Part shown: piece after piece, positions 44,368 through 52,905 of the stretch
How positions within the stretch are numbered: position 1 is the first letter of the stretch
Layout of the letters: each line of letters starts with the position of its first letter
Assembly: GCF_010468565.1 (NCBI RefSeq)
Contig: NZ_WUEG01000002.1
Coordinates: 189,933 to 253,932, forward strand
Source: Allomuricauda sp. TY007
GTDB taxonomy: Bacteria; Bacteroidota; Bacteroidia; Flavobacteriales; Flavobacteriaceae
Length of the DNA: 64,000 nucleotides
Reading direction: 5' to 3'
Made by a program: the position numbers and the translations under genes
Notes under the pieces: model-generated
Told to the model about the DNA's origin: nothing
The model's input: the letters and a program-made list of their open reading frames with translations, nothing else
The model's database searches: none

Positions 44368-44401
44368 AAAAAACAAACCCGTTTGATTTCTCAAACGGGT
44401 T
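44368..44401 (-). terminator. his attenuator: intrinsic terminator
   Basis: Perfect 11-bp arms, AACCCGTTTGA and TCAAACGGGTT, enclose a GAAA tetraloop (44387-44390) and are followed on the - strand by TGTTTTTTG. It lies between the leader peptide and hisG. Its 5' arm (bases 44397-44390) can instead pair with the leader segment CTCAAGCG at 44445-44438, giving an 8-bp antiterminator with one G-U pair. Confidence 0.9.
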
Positions 44402-44431
44402 AGAATATATTTTAAAAACAACAATACATTT

Positions 44432-44485
44432 CTATCTCGCTTGAGGGCAAGTATAAAAATGATGATGTGTGTTTTTGTTTCTCAT
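44432..44485 (-). CDS. hisL: his operon leader peptide
   Basis: 17 codons from the ATG at 44485 to TAG at 44432-44434: MRNKNTHHHFYTCPQAR. Three consecutive His codons (CAT) occupy 44459-44467. Stalling there for lack of charged tRNA-His should leave CTCAAGCG (44438-44445) free to pair with the 5' arm of the terminator, letting transcription reach hisG. A ribosome reaching the stop codon covers that segment and lets the terminator form. The layout is that of classical ribosome-mediated attenuation. It begins about 8 nt after a -7 box, so the message is nearly leaderless. Confidence 0.88.
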   Translation of the reverse strand: MRNKNTHHHFYTCPQAR

Positions 44486-44492
44486 GATGCTC

Positions 44493-44500
44493 CAAAAGTA
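44493..44500 (-). promoter_or_regulatory. his operon -7 box (TACTTTTG)
   Basis: A perfect TAnnTTTG on the - strand directly before the leader peptide. A TTG (candidate -33 element) lies at 44517-44519, 16 nt away, a little short of the usual spacing. The promoter sits in the 45-nt gap after the prohibitin stop codon. Confidence 0.6.
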
Positions 44501-44530
44501 GGATATATTTTTATATCAAAAAAGGGGAAT

Positions 44531-45346
44531 TTAGTTATTTCCCAAAATTAATGGCAATCCATCATCACCGGAACCTACCACCACTACTTTAGCATTTGGT
44601 GATTCTGCAAGTTTCAATGTTGCATCTATACCTTTGTCTTGCAATATCTTATCTGTTAAAGAAGCACTCAAAATGCGGTTGGCATCGGCCTTGCCCTGTG
44701 CTTCTATTCTAACTTTTTCCGCCTCTTTCTCAGCAGTTACCAATCTAAATTCATATTCTAAAGATTCCTGCTCCTGTCGAAGTTTACGTTCAATCGCATC
44801 TTTAATGGTCGGAGGTAAAGTCACATCTCTTACCAATACTTCGTTCAGCTGAATATATTGGTCGTCCACAATGATTTGTGTCTCCTCAAAAATCTCTTGT
44901 TGAATTGCATCACGTTTGCTGGAGTATAACTGTTCGGGGGTATAACGCCCAACAACGCTACGTGCTGCAGACCTAATTGCAGGAAGTAGAACACGCTCTA
45001 TATATTGTTCACTTTTTTCCTGATGAAGTTTGCCAAGGTCATTGTATTTGGGCTGAAACCATACGGAGGCCTCCAATTTAATGTCCAACCCGTTTGATGA
45101 GAGCACATTCATTTTTTCCAATCGTTCTTGTTGGCGTACTTCGTAAATGTATACCTTGTTCCAGGGCGCCACCAAATGAAAACCTTCTCCCAATGGCGGT
45201 TCGTCCGTTACTACACCGCCACCGAAGTATTTATACAATACGCCAGCTTCACCCGATCCAATTGTCACTGTTGACCTTGAGGCAAAAATGATGAGAAAAA
45301 TAATCGCTGCCAATGCTGGCAACGCAATCTTTGGTAATTTATCCAT
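44531..45346 (-). CDS. Prohibitin/SPFH-family membrane protein
   Basis: 271 aa. One N-terminal transmembrane helix (IALPALAAIIFLIIFA) is followed by the SPFH band domain (GSGEAGVLYKYFGGG, EGFHLVAPWNKVYIYEVRQQ, RSVVGRYTPEQLYSS). A coiled coil comes next (about residues 185-235, LRQEQESLEYEFRLVTAEKE), then a short C-terminal segment. Prohibitins form ring-like assemblies in the membrane and often regulate proteases such as FtsH; none is adjacent here. It is 12 nt downstream of the VWA protein gene on the same strand. Confidence 0.92.
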   Translation of the reverse strand: MDKLPKIALPALAAIIFLIIFASRSTVTIGSGEAGVLYKYFGGGVVTDEPPLGEGFHLVAPWNKVYIYEVRQQERLEKMNVLSSNGLDIKLEASVWFQPKYNDLGKLHQEKSEQYIERVLLPAIRSAARSVVGRYTPEQLYSSKRDAIQQEIFEETQIIVDDQYIQLNEVLVRDVTLPPTIKDAIERKLRQEQESLEYEFRLVTAEKEAEKVRIEAQGKADANRILSASLTDKILQDKGIDATLKLAESPNAKVVVVGSGDDGLPLILGNN

Positions 45347-45358
45347 GTTAACTTTGAT

Positions 45359-47392
45359 TTATATTAATCCGTTATATTTTCTAATGAACCATTCCGCAGC
45401 AAGCGAAAGAATGATGAGTCCGAGTAAAATACGGAAATCTATTAAAGATACAACATTATCCCTGCTTTTTTGAACAGGTAAAAACCGTTGCGATGTAACC
45501 AAACTGTCCTGTAATTCTTCCAGCTTGTTCAAATAATATACTTGCCCCCTATTTTTTGAAGCTAAGCGTTCCATTTTTTTATAGTTCGCAGAAATGAGTT
45601 GCTTTTCTGGATTAAAATCCAAAATCCTGAAAGTTCCCGAGCGGCTCAAATTTTCATCCAGAACGGTAACGGTAAATTCATACGCTCCTGCCTCCAGGTC
45701 GCTTAGGTCCACTTCATAAAAAGCACCTTGCAATAGCATGGGAGCTTCTCTTGAGAAATCGTTTTCCTTTCCTTTTATACTGATTGAAATGTTTGCATTG
45801 GTATCGAACTGATAGCTTTCATCAAAATAGGAAGCCCTTATTTTGGCCATGCTTGCATTGTCAAAGACCAATTCGTAATCCAGTTCCAAACGGTTTCTTT
45901 GCTTGTTGGAGCCAAGATATACCATCAAATTCCCGATAAATTCATCAAAGGTGTCAAAACTCTGCTCATTTCGGTACACTTGTGCACGCCATCGCCAAAT
46001 ATCCTCTCCGAAAAGTACAGCTTCCTTTGTGCTGGATTCGGTCAAAATGGCAACCAAAGGTTTTTCCAAGTTAATGCCCTGCAATTGCTGGAACATCAAT
46101 ATTTCACTATCCTTGTTCAGTTGAATATCTGCAAGAGTCCCTTTTACAGGCGGGAAGCCATCCACAACAAAATTGCCAAGCCCGAATAGCCCGAAGGCGT
46201 TGTTTAAAACAGGCAAAATATCCTCTGCCTGTCTGCTACCCGAAATCGTATAGCTGTTTTGTACCCTATTTAAAAAGTTCCAATCCGTTTTGCTACCTGT
46301 AATGGTAAAATAATTGGTTCCAGAATTCTTCAAAAACTCGTAAACACTTCTAAAATTTCGGTTGGGTTGATACAGAATCAGCAAACCCATATCTTCCAAT
46401 TCAGATTGACTTGCATTAGGTTTTAAAAGGGTTACGGAGCGCTGTTCATTGGATTCAATGGATTTTTTAAGCGCACCAATATCAGGGTGAAGCATATCGG
46501 AGACAATGGCGACATTGGTTTTTTCATCAATTACTTCGATGGCGGTTTCCTTGGAATTATTGGCTGTATTACGCTCATTCTCCAATGCCTCTACTTCAAT
46601 TTTGATGGTTTTGATGCCAACGCTCTGCGCCTCGATCAACGTATTTAGGGTTTGACTGTTCTTTGTGCCATCTAGATTTACCTTTTCTTGATGTACCCTA
46701 CCACCGTTGATGGAAATAGTAACCGTGCTTGAGATAGGCCTAGAACCTTGATACCGAATGGAGGTTTCGATAGGAAAACTGTTCCGTAAAAAAGCAAATT
46801 TGTTGACGTTGATGAGTCCAATGGAAACATCTTCATATTGCGTGGTATCGCCAACCACAACAGGGTTTACCGTAGTATTTTCATTCAGGCTAATGTATTC
46901 ATAGTCCCTGCCCAGGGTTTGATTTCCATCAGAAAACAGCACGATGGCATTGTTTCCATTCACGAAAACATCGTTCAGAGTAGCAAGTGCATTGGAAATA
47001 TCGGTATTTCCCTGATTAAATCGCATAGAATCGGTAGCAGAAACGGTATTACCAAATCCATATTGATGAATGGTAAACCGCTCATTTATCGCGTCATCTT
47101 CTTTAATTTGATTGATGGCTTGGGAAATCTCTTCCTCGGACGAAGCACCTTCCATAGAAGTGGAATTATCCACCAGCAAAATCAAATTGGCTTTTTCAAC
47201 AAAATAATCCTTGCTGACAAATTTTGGGTTTATCAAAAGTAAAAGGCCGCAAAACAAGGTGACAAACCTCAATGCGGCCAATATAATCTTAAGTGAACCC
47301 TTTCTTGGGTTTTTATAGAAGTATTGGAAATAGACAAGGGTAAGCGCGGCAGCAACAGCTAACAAAATAAGAAGTACCGTGCTCAACTCCAT
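45359..47392 (-). CDS. VWA domain membrane protein
   Basis: 677 aa. Two N-terminal hydrophobic helices (about residues 5-22 and 35-60) are followed by a VWA domain with MIDAS ILLVDNSTSMEGASSEE (about 72) and AIVLFSDGNQTLG (about 150). A large Ig-like/beta-rich region follows, then a C-terminal helix (VSLIDFRILLGLIILSLAAE) with a basic tail. It resembles BatA-like or glutamine-amidotransferase-like envelope proteins in Bacteroidota. Function unknown. It lies between fabG (4 nt) and prohibitin (12 nt) on the - strand. Confidence 0.82.
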   Translation of the reverse strand: MELSTVLLILLAVAAALTLVYFQYFYKNPRKGSLKIILAALRFVTLFCGLLLLINPKFVSKDYFVEKANLILLVDNSTSMEGASSEEEISQAINQIKEDDAINERFTIHQYGFGNTVSATDSMRFNQGNTDISNALATLNDVFVNGNNAIVLFSDGNQTLGRDYEYISLNENTTVNPVVVGDTTQYEDVSIGLINVNKFAFLRNSFPIETSIRYQGSRPISSTVTISINGGRVHQEKVNLDGTKNSQTLNTLIEAQSVGIKTIKIEVEALENERNTANNSKETAIEVIDEKTNVAIVSDMLHPDIGALKKSIESNEQRSVTLLKPNASQSELEDMGLLILYQPNRNFRSVYEFLKNSGTNYFTITGSKTDWNFLNRVQNSYTISGSRQAEDILPVLNNAFGLFGLGNFVVDGFPPVKGTLADIQLNKDSEILMFQQLQGINLEKPLVAILTESSTKEAVLFGEDIWRWRAQVYRNEQSFDTFDEFIGNLMVYLGSNKQRNRLELDYELVFDNASMAKIRASYFDESYQFDTNANISISIKGKENDFSREAPMLLQGAFYEVDLSDLEAGAYEFTVTVLDENLSRSGTFRILDFNPEKQLISANYKKMERLASKNRGQVYYLNKLEELQDSLVTSQRFLPVQKSRDNVVSLIDFRILLGLIILSLAAEWFIRKYNGLI

Positions 47393-47396
47393 TCAT

Positions 47397-48146
47397 TTAG
47401 GTTAACATTCCACCATCAACATTCAACACCTGTCCTGTTACGTAGTCGGATAGGTCGGATGCCAAGAAAACACAGGCATTGGCAACATCTTCAGGACTTC
47501 CACCACGTTTTAACGGAATGCCTTCTCTCCAGCCTTGAACTACTTTTTCGTCCAATTTCTCGGTCATTTCGGTTTCGATGAAACCTGGGGCAATGGCGTT
47601 GCAACGGATGTTCCTAGATCCCAATTCCAAGGCCACGGACTTGGTAAAACCAATCATCCCGGCTTTGGAGGCTGCGTAGTTCGTCTGTCCGGCATTACCT
47701 TTCACGCCCACCACGCTACTCATATTAATGATGGAACCTTTACGCTGCTTCAACATGGTTCGTTGTACGGCTTTGGTCATATTAAAAACGGACTTCAGGT
47801 TGATTTCAATTACTTTATCAAAATCATCTTCACCCATTCGCATCAACAGGTTGTCCTTGGTTATACCTGCATTATTGATAAGCACGTCGATTCTTCCGTC
47901 AAAATCTTCCAACACCTTTGCCACAAGGGCTTCGGATTCTTCAAAACTGGCGGCATTGCTTTTATAGGCCTTGGCCTTTACGCCCATTTCGGTCAATTCC
48001 TTTTCCAATTCCAAGGCTGGAGCTTCACTGGAACTGTAAGTGAATGCCACATTGGCACCGTGTTTTGCAAATACTTGGGCAATTCCTTTACCAATTCCCC
48101 TACTGGCTCCTGTTATAATTACGTTTTTCCCTTCCAAAAGTTGCAT
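47397..48146 (-). CDS. fabG: 3-oxoacyl-[acyl-carrier-protein] reductase
   Basis: 249 aa short-chain dehydrogenase. The cofactor motif is IITGASRGIGKGIAQVFA (about residue 10), then NNAGIT (about 90), the catalytic Ser in IINMSSVVGVKGN (about 142) and Tyr-Lys in QTNYAASKAGMIGFT (about 155). The C-terminal DYVTGQVLNVDGGM is characteristic of FabG. It reduces 3-oxoacyl-ACP with NADPH in fatty acid elongation. The genes further downstream (VWA, prohibitin) may be co-transcribed with it. Confidence 0.93.
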   Translation of the reverse strand: MQLLEGKNVIITGASRGIGKGIAQVFAKHGANVAFTYSSSEAPALELEKELTEMGVKAKAYKSNAASFEESEALVAKVLEDFDGRIDVLINNAGITKDNLLMRMGEDDFDKVIEINLKSVFNMTKAVQRTMLKQRKGSIINMSSVVGVKGNAGQTNYAASKAGMIGFTKSVALELGSRNIRCNAIAPGFIETEMTEKLDEKVVQGWREGIPLKRGGSPEDVANACVFLASDLSDYVTGQVLNVDGGMLT

Positions 48147-48210
48147 ACAATGATTGTGTTTGAATGGTTATTAACCAAATATAGTTGTTGTTTTATGTTT
48201 AGACGAAAAA

Positions 48211-48232
48211 AAATCCCGCATAAACGGGATTT
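48211..48232 (-). terminator. Intrinsic terminator after sucD
   Basis: AAATCCCG and CGGGATTT arms with a six-base loop, followed on the - strand by a run of T (GGGATTTTTTTTCG). It lies 21 nt after the sucD stop and before fabG, so fabG has its own promoter or depends on readthrough. Confidence 0.88.
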
Positions 48233-48252
48233 AGTATGATTTTAATGATTGG

Positions 48253-49125
48253 TTACCCGACCACTTCTTTCACTTTCACGCCGATTTCTGCAGGAGAATC
48301 CACTACGTGGATACCGCAATCGCGCATTATTTTTTTCTTGGCTTGCGCCGTATCATCGCTACCACCTACAATGGCACCAGCGTGCCCCATAGTACGTCCT
48401 GCAGGAGCAGTTTCGCCAGCAATAAAACCTACAACTGGTTTTTTACTTCCGCTTTCTTTGTACCATCTAGCGGCTTCAGCCTCCAATTGACCCCCGATTT
48501 CACCAATCATCACAACACATTCGGTTTCTGGGTCGTTGATCAGTAGCTCAACAGCTTGTTTTGTCGTGGTTCCGATTATGGGGTCACCACCAATTCCAAT
48601 GGCTGTTGTGATTCCCAATCCTTGACGAACTACTTGGTCGGCGGCTTCGTAAGTCAATGTTCCAGATTTTGAAACGATTCCAACTTTTCCTTTTTTGAAG
48701 ACAAATCCTGGCATAATACCAACCTTGGCTTCACCTGGAGTAATTACACCTGGGCAGTTTGGACCGATCAATGTACAATCCATATCCTTGATATAATCGT
48801 TGGCTTTTACCATGTCAGCAACAGGAATACCTTCGGTAATGGTAATGATCACTTTGATTCCTGCATCGGCAGCTTCCATAATGGCATCCGCAGCAAATGC
48901 AGGCGGAACAAAAATAATTGTGGTGTCGGCACCAACTTCCTTAACAGCATCTTCCACTGTGTTGAAAACTGGTTTTCCCAAATGTTCTTGACCTCCTTTT
49001 CCCGGGGTCACACCACCAACCACGTTGGTTCCATATTCAATCATTTGTTCGGCATGAAATGTTCCTTCACTACCTGTAAATCCTTGTACAATTATGTTTG
49101 AATCCTTGTTTACTAAGACGCTCAT
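48253..49125 (-). CDS. sucD: Succinate-CoA ligase, alpha subunit
   Basis: 290 aa. [20 protein letters not shown] is the CoA-binding start, [18 protein letters not shown] and [19 protein letters not shown] the Rossmann parts, and [11 protein letters not shown] contains the phosphohistidine (about residue 246). It interconverts succinyl-CoA and succinate with NDP phosphorylation in the TCA cycle, with SucC, which is not in this window. It has its own terminator downstream. Confidence 0.96.
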   Translation of the reverse strand: MSVLVNKDSNIIVQGFTGSEGTFHAEQMIEYGTNVVGGVTPGKGGQEHLGKPVFNTVEDAVKEVGADTTIIFVPPAFAADAIMEAADAGIKVIITITEGIPVADMVKANDYIKDMDCTLIGPNCPGVITPGEAKVGIMPGFVFKKGKVGIVSKSGTLTYEAADQVVRQGLGITTAIGIGGDPIIGTTTKQAVELLINDPETECVVMIGEIGGQLEAEAARWYKESGSKKPVVGFIAGETAPAGRTMGHAGAIVGGSDDTAQAKKKIMRDCGIHVVDSPAEIGVKVKEVVG

Positions 49126-49187
49126 ATATTTAACTTAATGTAGAGATACAAAAATATGGTTTACTAAAGTTTTTATCTATTGATTTC

Positions 49188-50123
49188 TTAAATCTTTTTC
49201 AGTTTTTTCAAGATTTCTGGAATCTTTTTGATGTATGCGATTTGTTTGAGTTTTTCGCGTGCTTCCTCAGCTGGGTAACCAAAGTAGGTTTTACCACCTT
49301 CCAGTGATTTGGAAATACCCGATTGCGCCAAGATAACCGCTTTTTTACCGATGGTGGCACCACTTGTGATACCTACTTGTCCCCAAAGTGTCACTTCGTC
49401 TTCAATTATACAACAGCCCGCAATGCCTACGTGGGATGCAATCAAACATTTTTTACCGATAACAGTATCGTGCCCTACTTGAATCTGGTTGTCCAATTTG
49501 GAGCCTTCTTTAATTGTAGTAGAACCTGTTACCCCACGGTCAATGGTACACCCAGCTCCGATATCTACATTGTCCTCGATTACTACATTTCCGCCTGAAA
49601 GCAATTTATCAAAACTTTCGGGCCTGTTTTTGTAGTAGAACGCATCGGCTCCCAACACGGTACCTGCATGAATGGTTACGTTGTCGCCAAGGATACATCC
49701 GTCATAAATGGTTACGTTCGGATGAATCACACAGTTTTCACCTATTTTCACATGGTTACCGATAAATACGTTGGGCTGAACAATGGTTCCTTCCCCTATC
49801 TCGGCTGAATCAGCAATGGATGCTGCTGCTGTTTCAAAAGGTTTGAAATGACGGGTCAACTTGTTGAAATCCCTAAATGGGTCATCTGATACAAGTAAAG
49901 CCTTACCTTCCGGGCATTCTACCTCCTTGTTGATGAGGACCACAGTAGCTTTGGATTGCAACGCTTTGTCATAATATTTGGGATGGTCCACAAATACAAT
50001 ATCGCCTTCTTCCACCACGTGGATTTCATTCATGCCCAAGACCGGGAAATCATCATCCCCCACGAAATTGGCATCAATAATTTTCGATATTTCCTTTAAG
50101 GTATAGGTTTTAGGGAATTTCAT
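49188..50123 (-). CDS. LpxD-like UDP-3-O-acylglucosamine N-acyltransferase paralogue
   Basis: 311 aa of the LpxD family: an N-terminal domain (YTLKEISKIIDANFVGDD), then a left-handed beta-helix of hexapeptides (about residues 105-280) that keeps the catalytic His region IQVGHDTVIGKKCLIASHVG. It differs from the second LpxD in the window at the loop ADAFYYKNRPESFDKLLSGG, where the other has ADGFGFTPNSNGEYSKV. This is one of two LpxD-like genes in the same - strand block, so it may act on another sugar or chain length. It precedes sucD and follows efp by 6 nt. Confidence 0.85.
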   Translation of the reverse strand: MKFPKTYTLKEISKIIDANFVGDDDFPVLGMNEIHVVEEGDIVFVDHPKYYDKALQSKATVVLINKEVECPEGKALLVSDDPFRDFNKLTRHFKPFETAAASIADSAEIGEGTIVQPNVFIGNHVKIGENCVIHPNVTIYDGCILGDNVTIHAGTVLGADAFYYKNRPESFDKLLSGGNVVIEDNVDIGAGCTIDRGVTGSTTIKEGSKLDNQIQVGHDTVIGKKCLIASHVGIAGCCIIEDEVTLWGQVGITSGATIGKKAVILAQSGISKSLEGGKTYFGYPAEEAREKLKQIAYIKKIPEILKKLKKI

Positions 50124-50129
50124 GTAAGG

Positions 50130-50696
50130 CTACTCTTTGGCGCGTTCCAAATAGGCTGCTTTCTCCGTATCAATTTTAATTTTGTCGCCTTCGTTGATAA
50201 AAAGCGGCACATTGACCGTTGCACCCGTCTCCACAGTAGCCGGTTTGGTGGCATTTGTAGCGGTATTTCCTTTTACACCTGGTTCGGTATGGGTTACCTC
50301 CAATACAACACTTGCTGGCATTTCAACGGAAAGCGGCATATTGTCCTCTGCGTTGAATATAATGGTCACCACTTCACTTTCTTTTAGCAAATCGGAAGCA
50401 TCCAAAGCATCTTTTTGCAATGCGATTTGGGTGTAATCATCCGTGTTCATAAAGTGGTAGGTTTCGCCATCATTGTACAAAAACTGGTATGAACGTGTCT
50501 CCACACGAACATCTTCAATCTTGTGACCTGCTGAAAATGTATTGTCGACTACTTTACCAGTAGTCACACTTTTTAATTTGGTACGGACAAAAGCGGGTCC
50601 TTTACCTGGTTTTACATGAAGAAACTCTACAATCTTGTAGATATCGTTGTTGTACTTGATGCACAACCCTTTTCTTATATCAGAAGTACTTGCCAT
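50130..50696 (-). CDS. efp: Elongation factor P
   Basis: 188 aa with three beta-barrel domains of EF-P: ASTSDIRKGLCIKYNNDIYK, the loop VKPGKGPAFVRTKLKS with Lys32 at the tip (the position modified in many bacteria), and GDKIKIDTEKAAYLERAKE at the end. It relieves ribosome stalling at polyproline. Located inside the lipid A gene block, between lpxA (4 nt) and the LpxD paralogue (6 nt), so it is probably co-transcribed with them. Confidence 0.97.
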   Translation of the reverse strand: MASTSDIRKGLCIKYNNDIYKIVEFLHVKPGKGPAFVRTKLKSVTTGKVVDNTFSAGHKIEDVRVETRSYQFLYNDGETYHFMNTDDYTQIALQKDALDASDLLKESEVVTIIFNAEDNMPLSVEMPASVVLEVTHTEPGVKGNTATNATKPATVETGATVNVPLFINEGDKIKIDTEKAAYLERAKE

Positions 50697-50700
50697 AAAT

Positions 50701-51486
50701 TTAATTTGAACTGAAATAACCTTTCATAATTCCACGTTGCGAATCTCTTATAAATTGAAGTATCTCATCTCGCTCTGGAGTTGCCTCCATTTCAGCTTCA
50801 ATAATGGATGCAGCTTGGGAATTGTTATAATTTTGTTGATATAGTAGTCTGTAAATATTTTGAATCTCTCGAATCTTATCGGATTCGAAACCTCTTCTTC
50901 GCAATCCAATGGAATTGATACCCACATAGGAAAGGGGCTCTCTTGCAGCCTTCACATAAGGAGGTACATCTTTTCGAACCAAAGAACCACCGGTTACAAA
51001 AGCATGATTTCCAATAGAGACAAACTGATGCACGGCTACCATTCCCGCCAACACTACATTCTGGCCAATGGTTACATGTCCTGCCAAAGTTGAATTATTG
51101 CTGAAGATACATCCGTCGCCCACAAAACAATCGTGTGCTACGTGGCAATAGGCCATAATCAAACAATTATTTCCGATAACCGTTTTCATACGGTCGGAAG
51201 TCCCTTTGTTTATGGTGGCACATTCCCTAATTGTGGTATTATCCCCAATTACGACTGTGGTATCCTCTCCCTGGTATTTTAAATCTTGGGGCATTGCGGA
51301 GATAACGGCACCTGGAAAAATACTGCAATTTTTTCCAATCCTGGCACCTTCCATTATGGTTACGTTGGAACCAATCCACGTTCCCTCCCCAATGGTTACA
51401 TTATTATGTATGGTGGTAAAGGGTTCAATTACCACATTTTTGGCAATTTTGGCCCCGGGGTGTACATATGCTAATGGTTGGTTCAT
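50701..51486 (-). CDS. lpxA: UDP-N-acetylglucosamine acyltransferase
   Basis: 261 aa. A left-handed beta-helix of hexapeptides (for example IAKNVVIEPFTTIHNNVTIG) with the catalytic His in AYCHVAHDCFVGDGC (about residue 122), GLRRRGFESDKIREIQNIYR and a helical C-terminus. It adds the first 3-hydroxyacyl chain to UDP-GlcNAc, the first step of lipid A synthesis. It abuts the lpxC/fabZ stop codon directly (51486/51487). Confidence 0.96.
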   Translation of the reverse strand: MNQPLAYVHPGAKIAKNVVIEPFTTIHNNVTIGEGTWIGSNVTIMEGARIGKNCSIFPGAVISAMPQDLKYQGEDTTVVIGDNTTIRECATINKGTSDRMKTVIGNNCLIMAYCHVAHDCFVGDGCIFSNNSTLAGHVTIGQNVVLAGMVAVHQFVSIGNHAFVTGGSLVRKDVPPYVKAAREPLSYVGINSIGLRRRGFESDKIREIQNIYRLLYQQNYNNSQAASIIEAEMEATPERDEILQFIRDSQRGIMKGYFSSN

Positions 51487-52905
51487 CTACGAATCTGTAT
51501 TTTTTGTTTTTACGATTTGTGCCATTAACTCCGCCTCGGATACCAATTTGCCATTGGCATAAGCATAGGCTTGCATGTGACAAATACCTCTGCGAATAGG
51601 AGAGATCAAATCGCATTTAAATATTAAAGTGTCGCCCGGTACCACTTGTTGCTTGAACTTTACCTTATCAATTTTCATGAAGAAAGTTAGGTAGTTCTCT
51701 GGGTCTGGAACGGTGCTCAAAACAAGTATTCCACCGGTTTGAGCCATCGCCTCTACTTGTAAAACCCCTGGCATTACTGGAGCTCCGGGAAAGTGGCCCA
51801 CGAAAAACGGTTCGTTCATCGTCACGTTTTTAACTCCGACCACATGGGTGTCGGACAACTCCAAAATCTTATCGACCAACAAAAATGGTGGTCGGTGAGG
51901 CAATCTTTCCATAATTTGATTCACGTTAAGCAAAGGCTCTTGATTCAAATCATAGCTGGGAACTTTGTTCCTTTTTTCTATTTTAATGATTTTGGACAAT
52001 TTTTTCGCGAACTGTGTGTTCACAAAATGGCCAGGTTTGTTTGCGATTACTTTGCCCCTAATCCGGGTGCCTGTCAACGCTAAATCCCCGATTACGTCCA
52101 ACAGCTTGTGCCGTGCTGCTTCATTTGGGTGGTGCAGAGTAAGGTTATCTAAAATACCATTGGGCTTTACGGATAGTTTTTCTTTGTTAAAGGCCTTCTC
52201 CAATTTCTTCATTGTGGATTCCGATATCTCTTTATCCACATAAACAATGGCATTATTCAGGTCACCTCCCTTGATCAGGCCATTTTCCAATAACATTTCC
52301 AGTTCATGAAGAAAACTAAAGGTACGTGAGTCCGCTATTTGCTCTTTAAAGTCGGACATTTTTTCCAAAGTGGCATTCTGAGTGCCCAAAACCTTGGTGC
52401 CAAAATCCACCATTGTAGTTACTTGGTATTCGTTCGCAGGAATTACGGTGATTTCGCTTCCTGTGGCTTCATCTCTATAGGAAATAACATCTTTCACCAC
52501 AAATTCTTCACGCTCCTCCTCTTGCTCCACTATGCCTGCTTCTTCCAGCGCCTCAACAAAAAATTTGGAGGAACCGTCCATGATAGGGGGCTCTGGGGCA
52601 TCCAATTCAATTAAGACGTTGTCGATATCCAAACCGACCAGAGCTGCAAGTACATGCTCCGAGGTGTGGATTTTGACGCCATTCTTTTCCAGATTGGTGC
52701 CACGTTGGGTATTTACCACATAATTCGCATCGGCTTCAATTATGGGTTCCCCTTCCAAATCTATTCTTTTGAACGCATAGCCATGGTTCTCATCGGCAGG
52801 AAGAAAACTCATGGTTACATTTTCGCCTGTATGTAGTCCTACACCTTGTAGCGTTACTTTTTTAGCTATGGTGCGTTGTTTGTTACTTGGTTTGCTCACC
52901 TTCAA
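51487..52905 (-). CDS. lpxC/fabZ: Fused LpxC deacetylase and FabZ dehydratase
   Basis: 472 aa. Residues about 1-305 are LpxC: QGVGLHTGENVTMSFLP, VHTSEHVLAAL-like IHTSEHVLAALVGLDIDN with the zinc His, and the RTFSFLHELEML and HKLLDVIGDLALTGTRIRG metal/substrate motifs. Residues about 325-472 are FabZ with the catalytic His in EPFFVGHFPGAPVMPGVLQ. The fusion joins the committed lipid A step to fatty-acid dehydration and is common in Bacteroidota. The start is a TTG at 52905 or, more likely, GTG at 52899 (VSKPSNKQR). It overlaps the end of lpxD. Confidence 0.95.
   Translation of the reverse strand: MKVSKPSNKQRTIAKKVTLQGVGLHTGENVTMSFLPADENHGYAFKRIDLEGEPIIEADANYVVNTQRGTNLEKNGVKIHTSEHVLAALVGLDIDNVLIELDAPEPPIMDGSSKFFVEALEEAGIVEQEEEREEFVVKDVISYRDEATGSEITVIPANEYQVTTMVDFGTKVLGTQNATLEKMSDFKEQIADSRTFSFLHELEMLLENGLIKGGDLNNAIVYVDKEISESTMKKLEKAFNKEKLSVKPNGILDNLTLHHPNEAARHKLLDVIGDLALTGTRIRGKVIANKPGHFVNTQFAKKLSKIIKIEKRNKVPSYDLNQEPLLNVNQIMERLPHRPPFLLVDKILELSDTHVVGVKNVTMNEPFFVGHFPGAPVMPGVLQVEAMAQTGGILVLSTVPDPENYLTFFMKIDKVKFKQQVVPGDTLIFKCDLISPIRRGICHMQAYAYANGKLVSEAELMAQIVKTKNTDS

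Noticed and set aside
47535-48239. 234-aa open frame on the + strand opposite fabG
   Set aside because: Antisense to an intact fabG with all catalytic motifs; rich in Phe, Gly and His as expected for a shadow frame.
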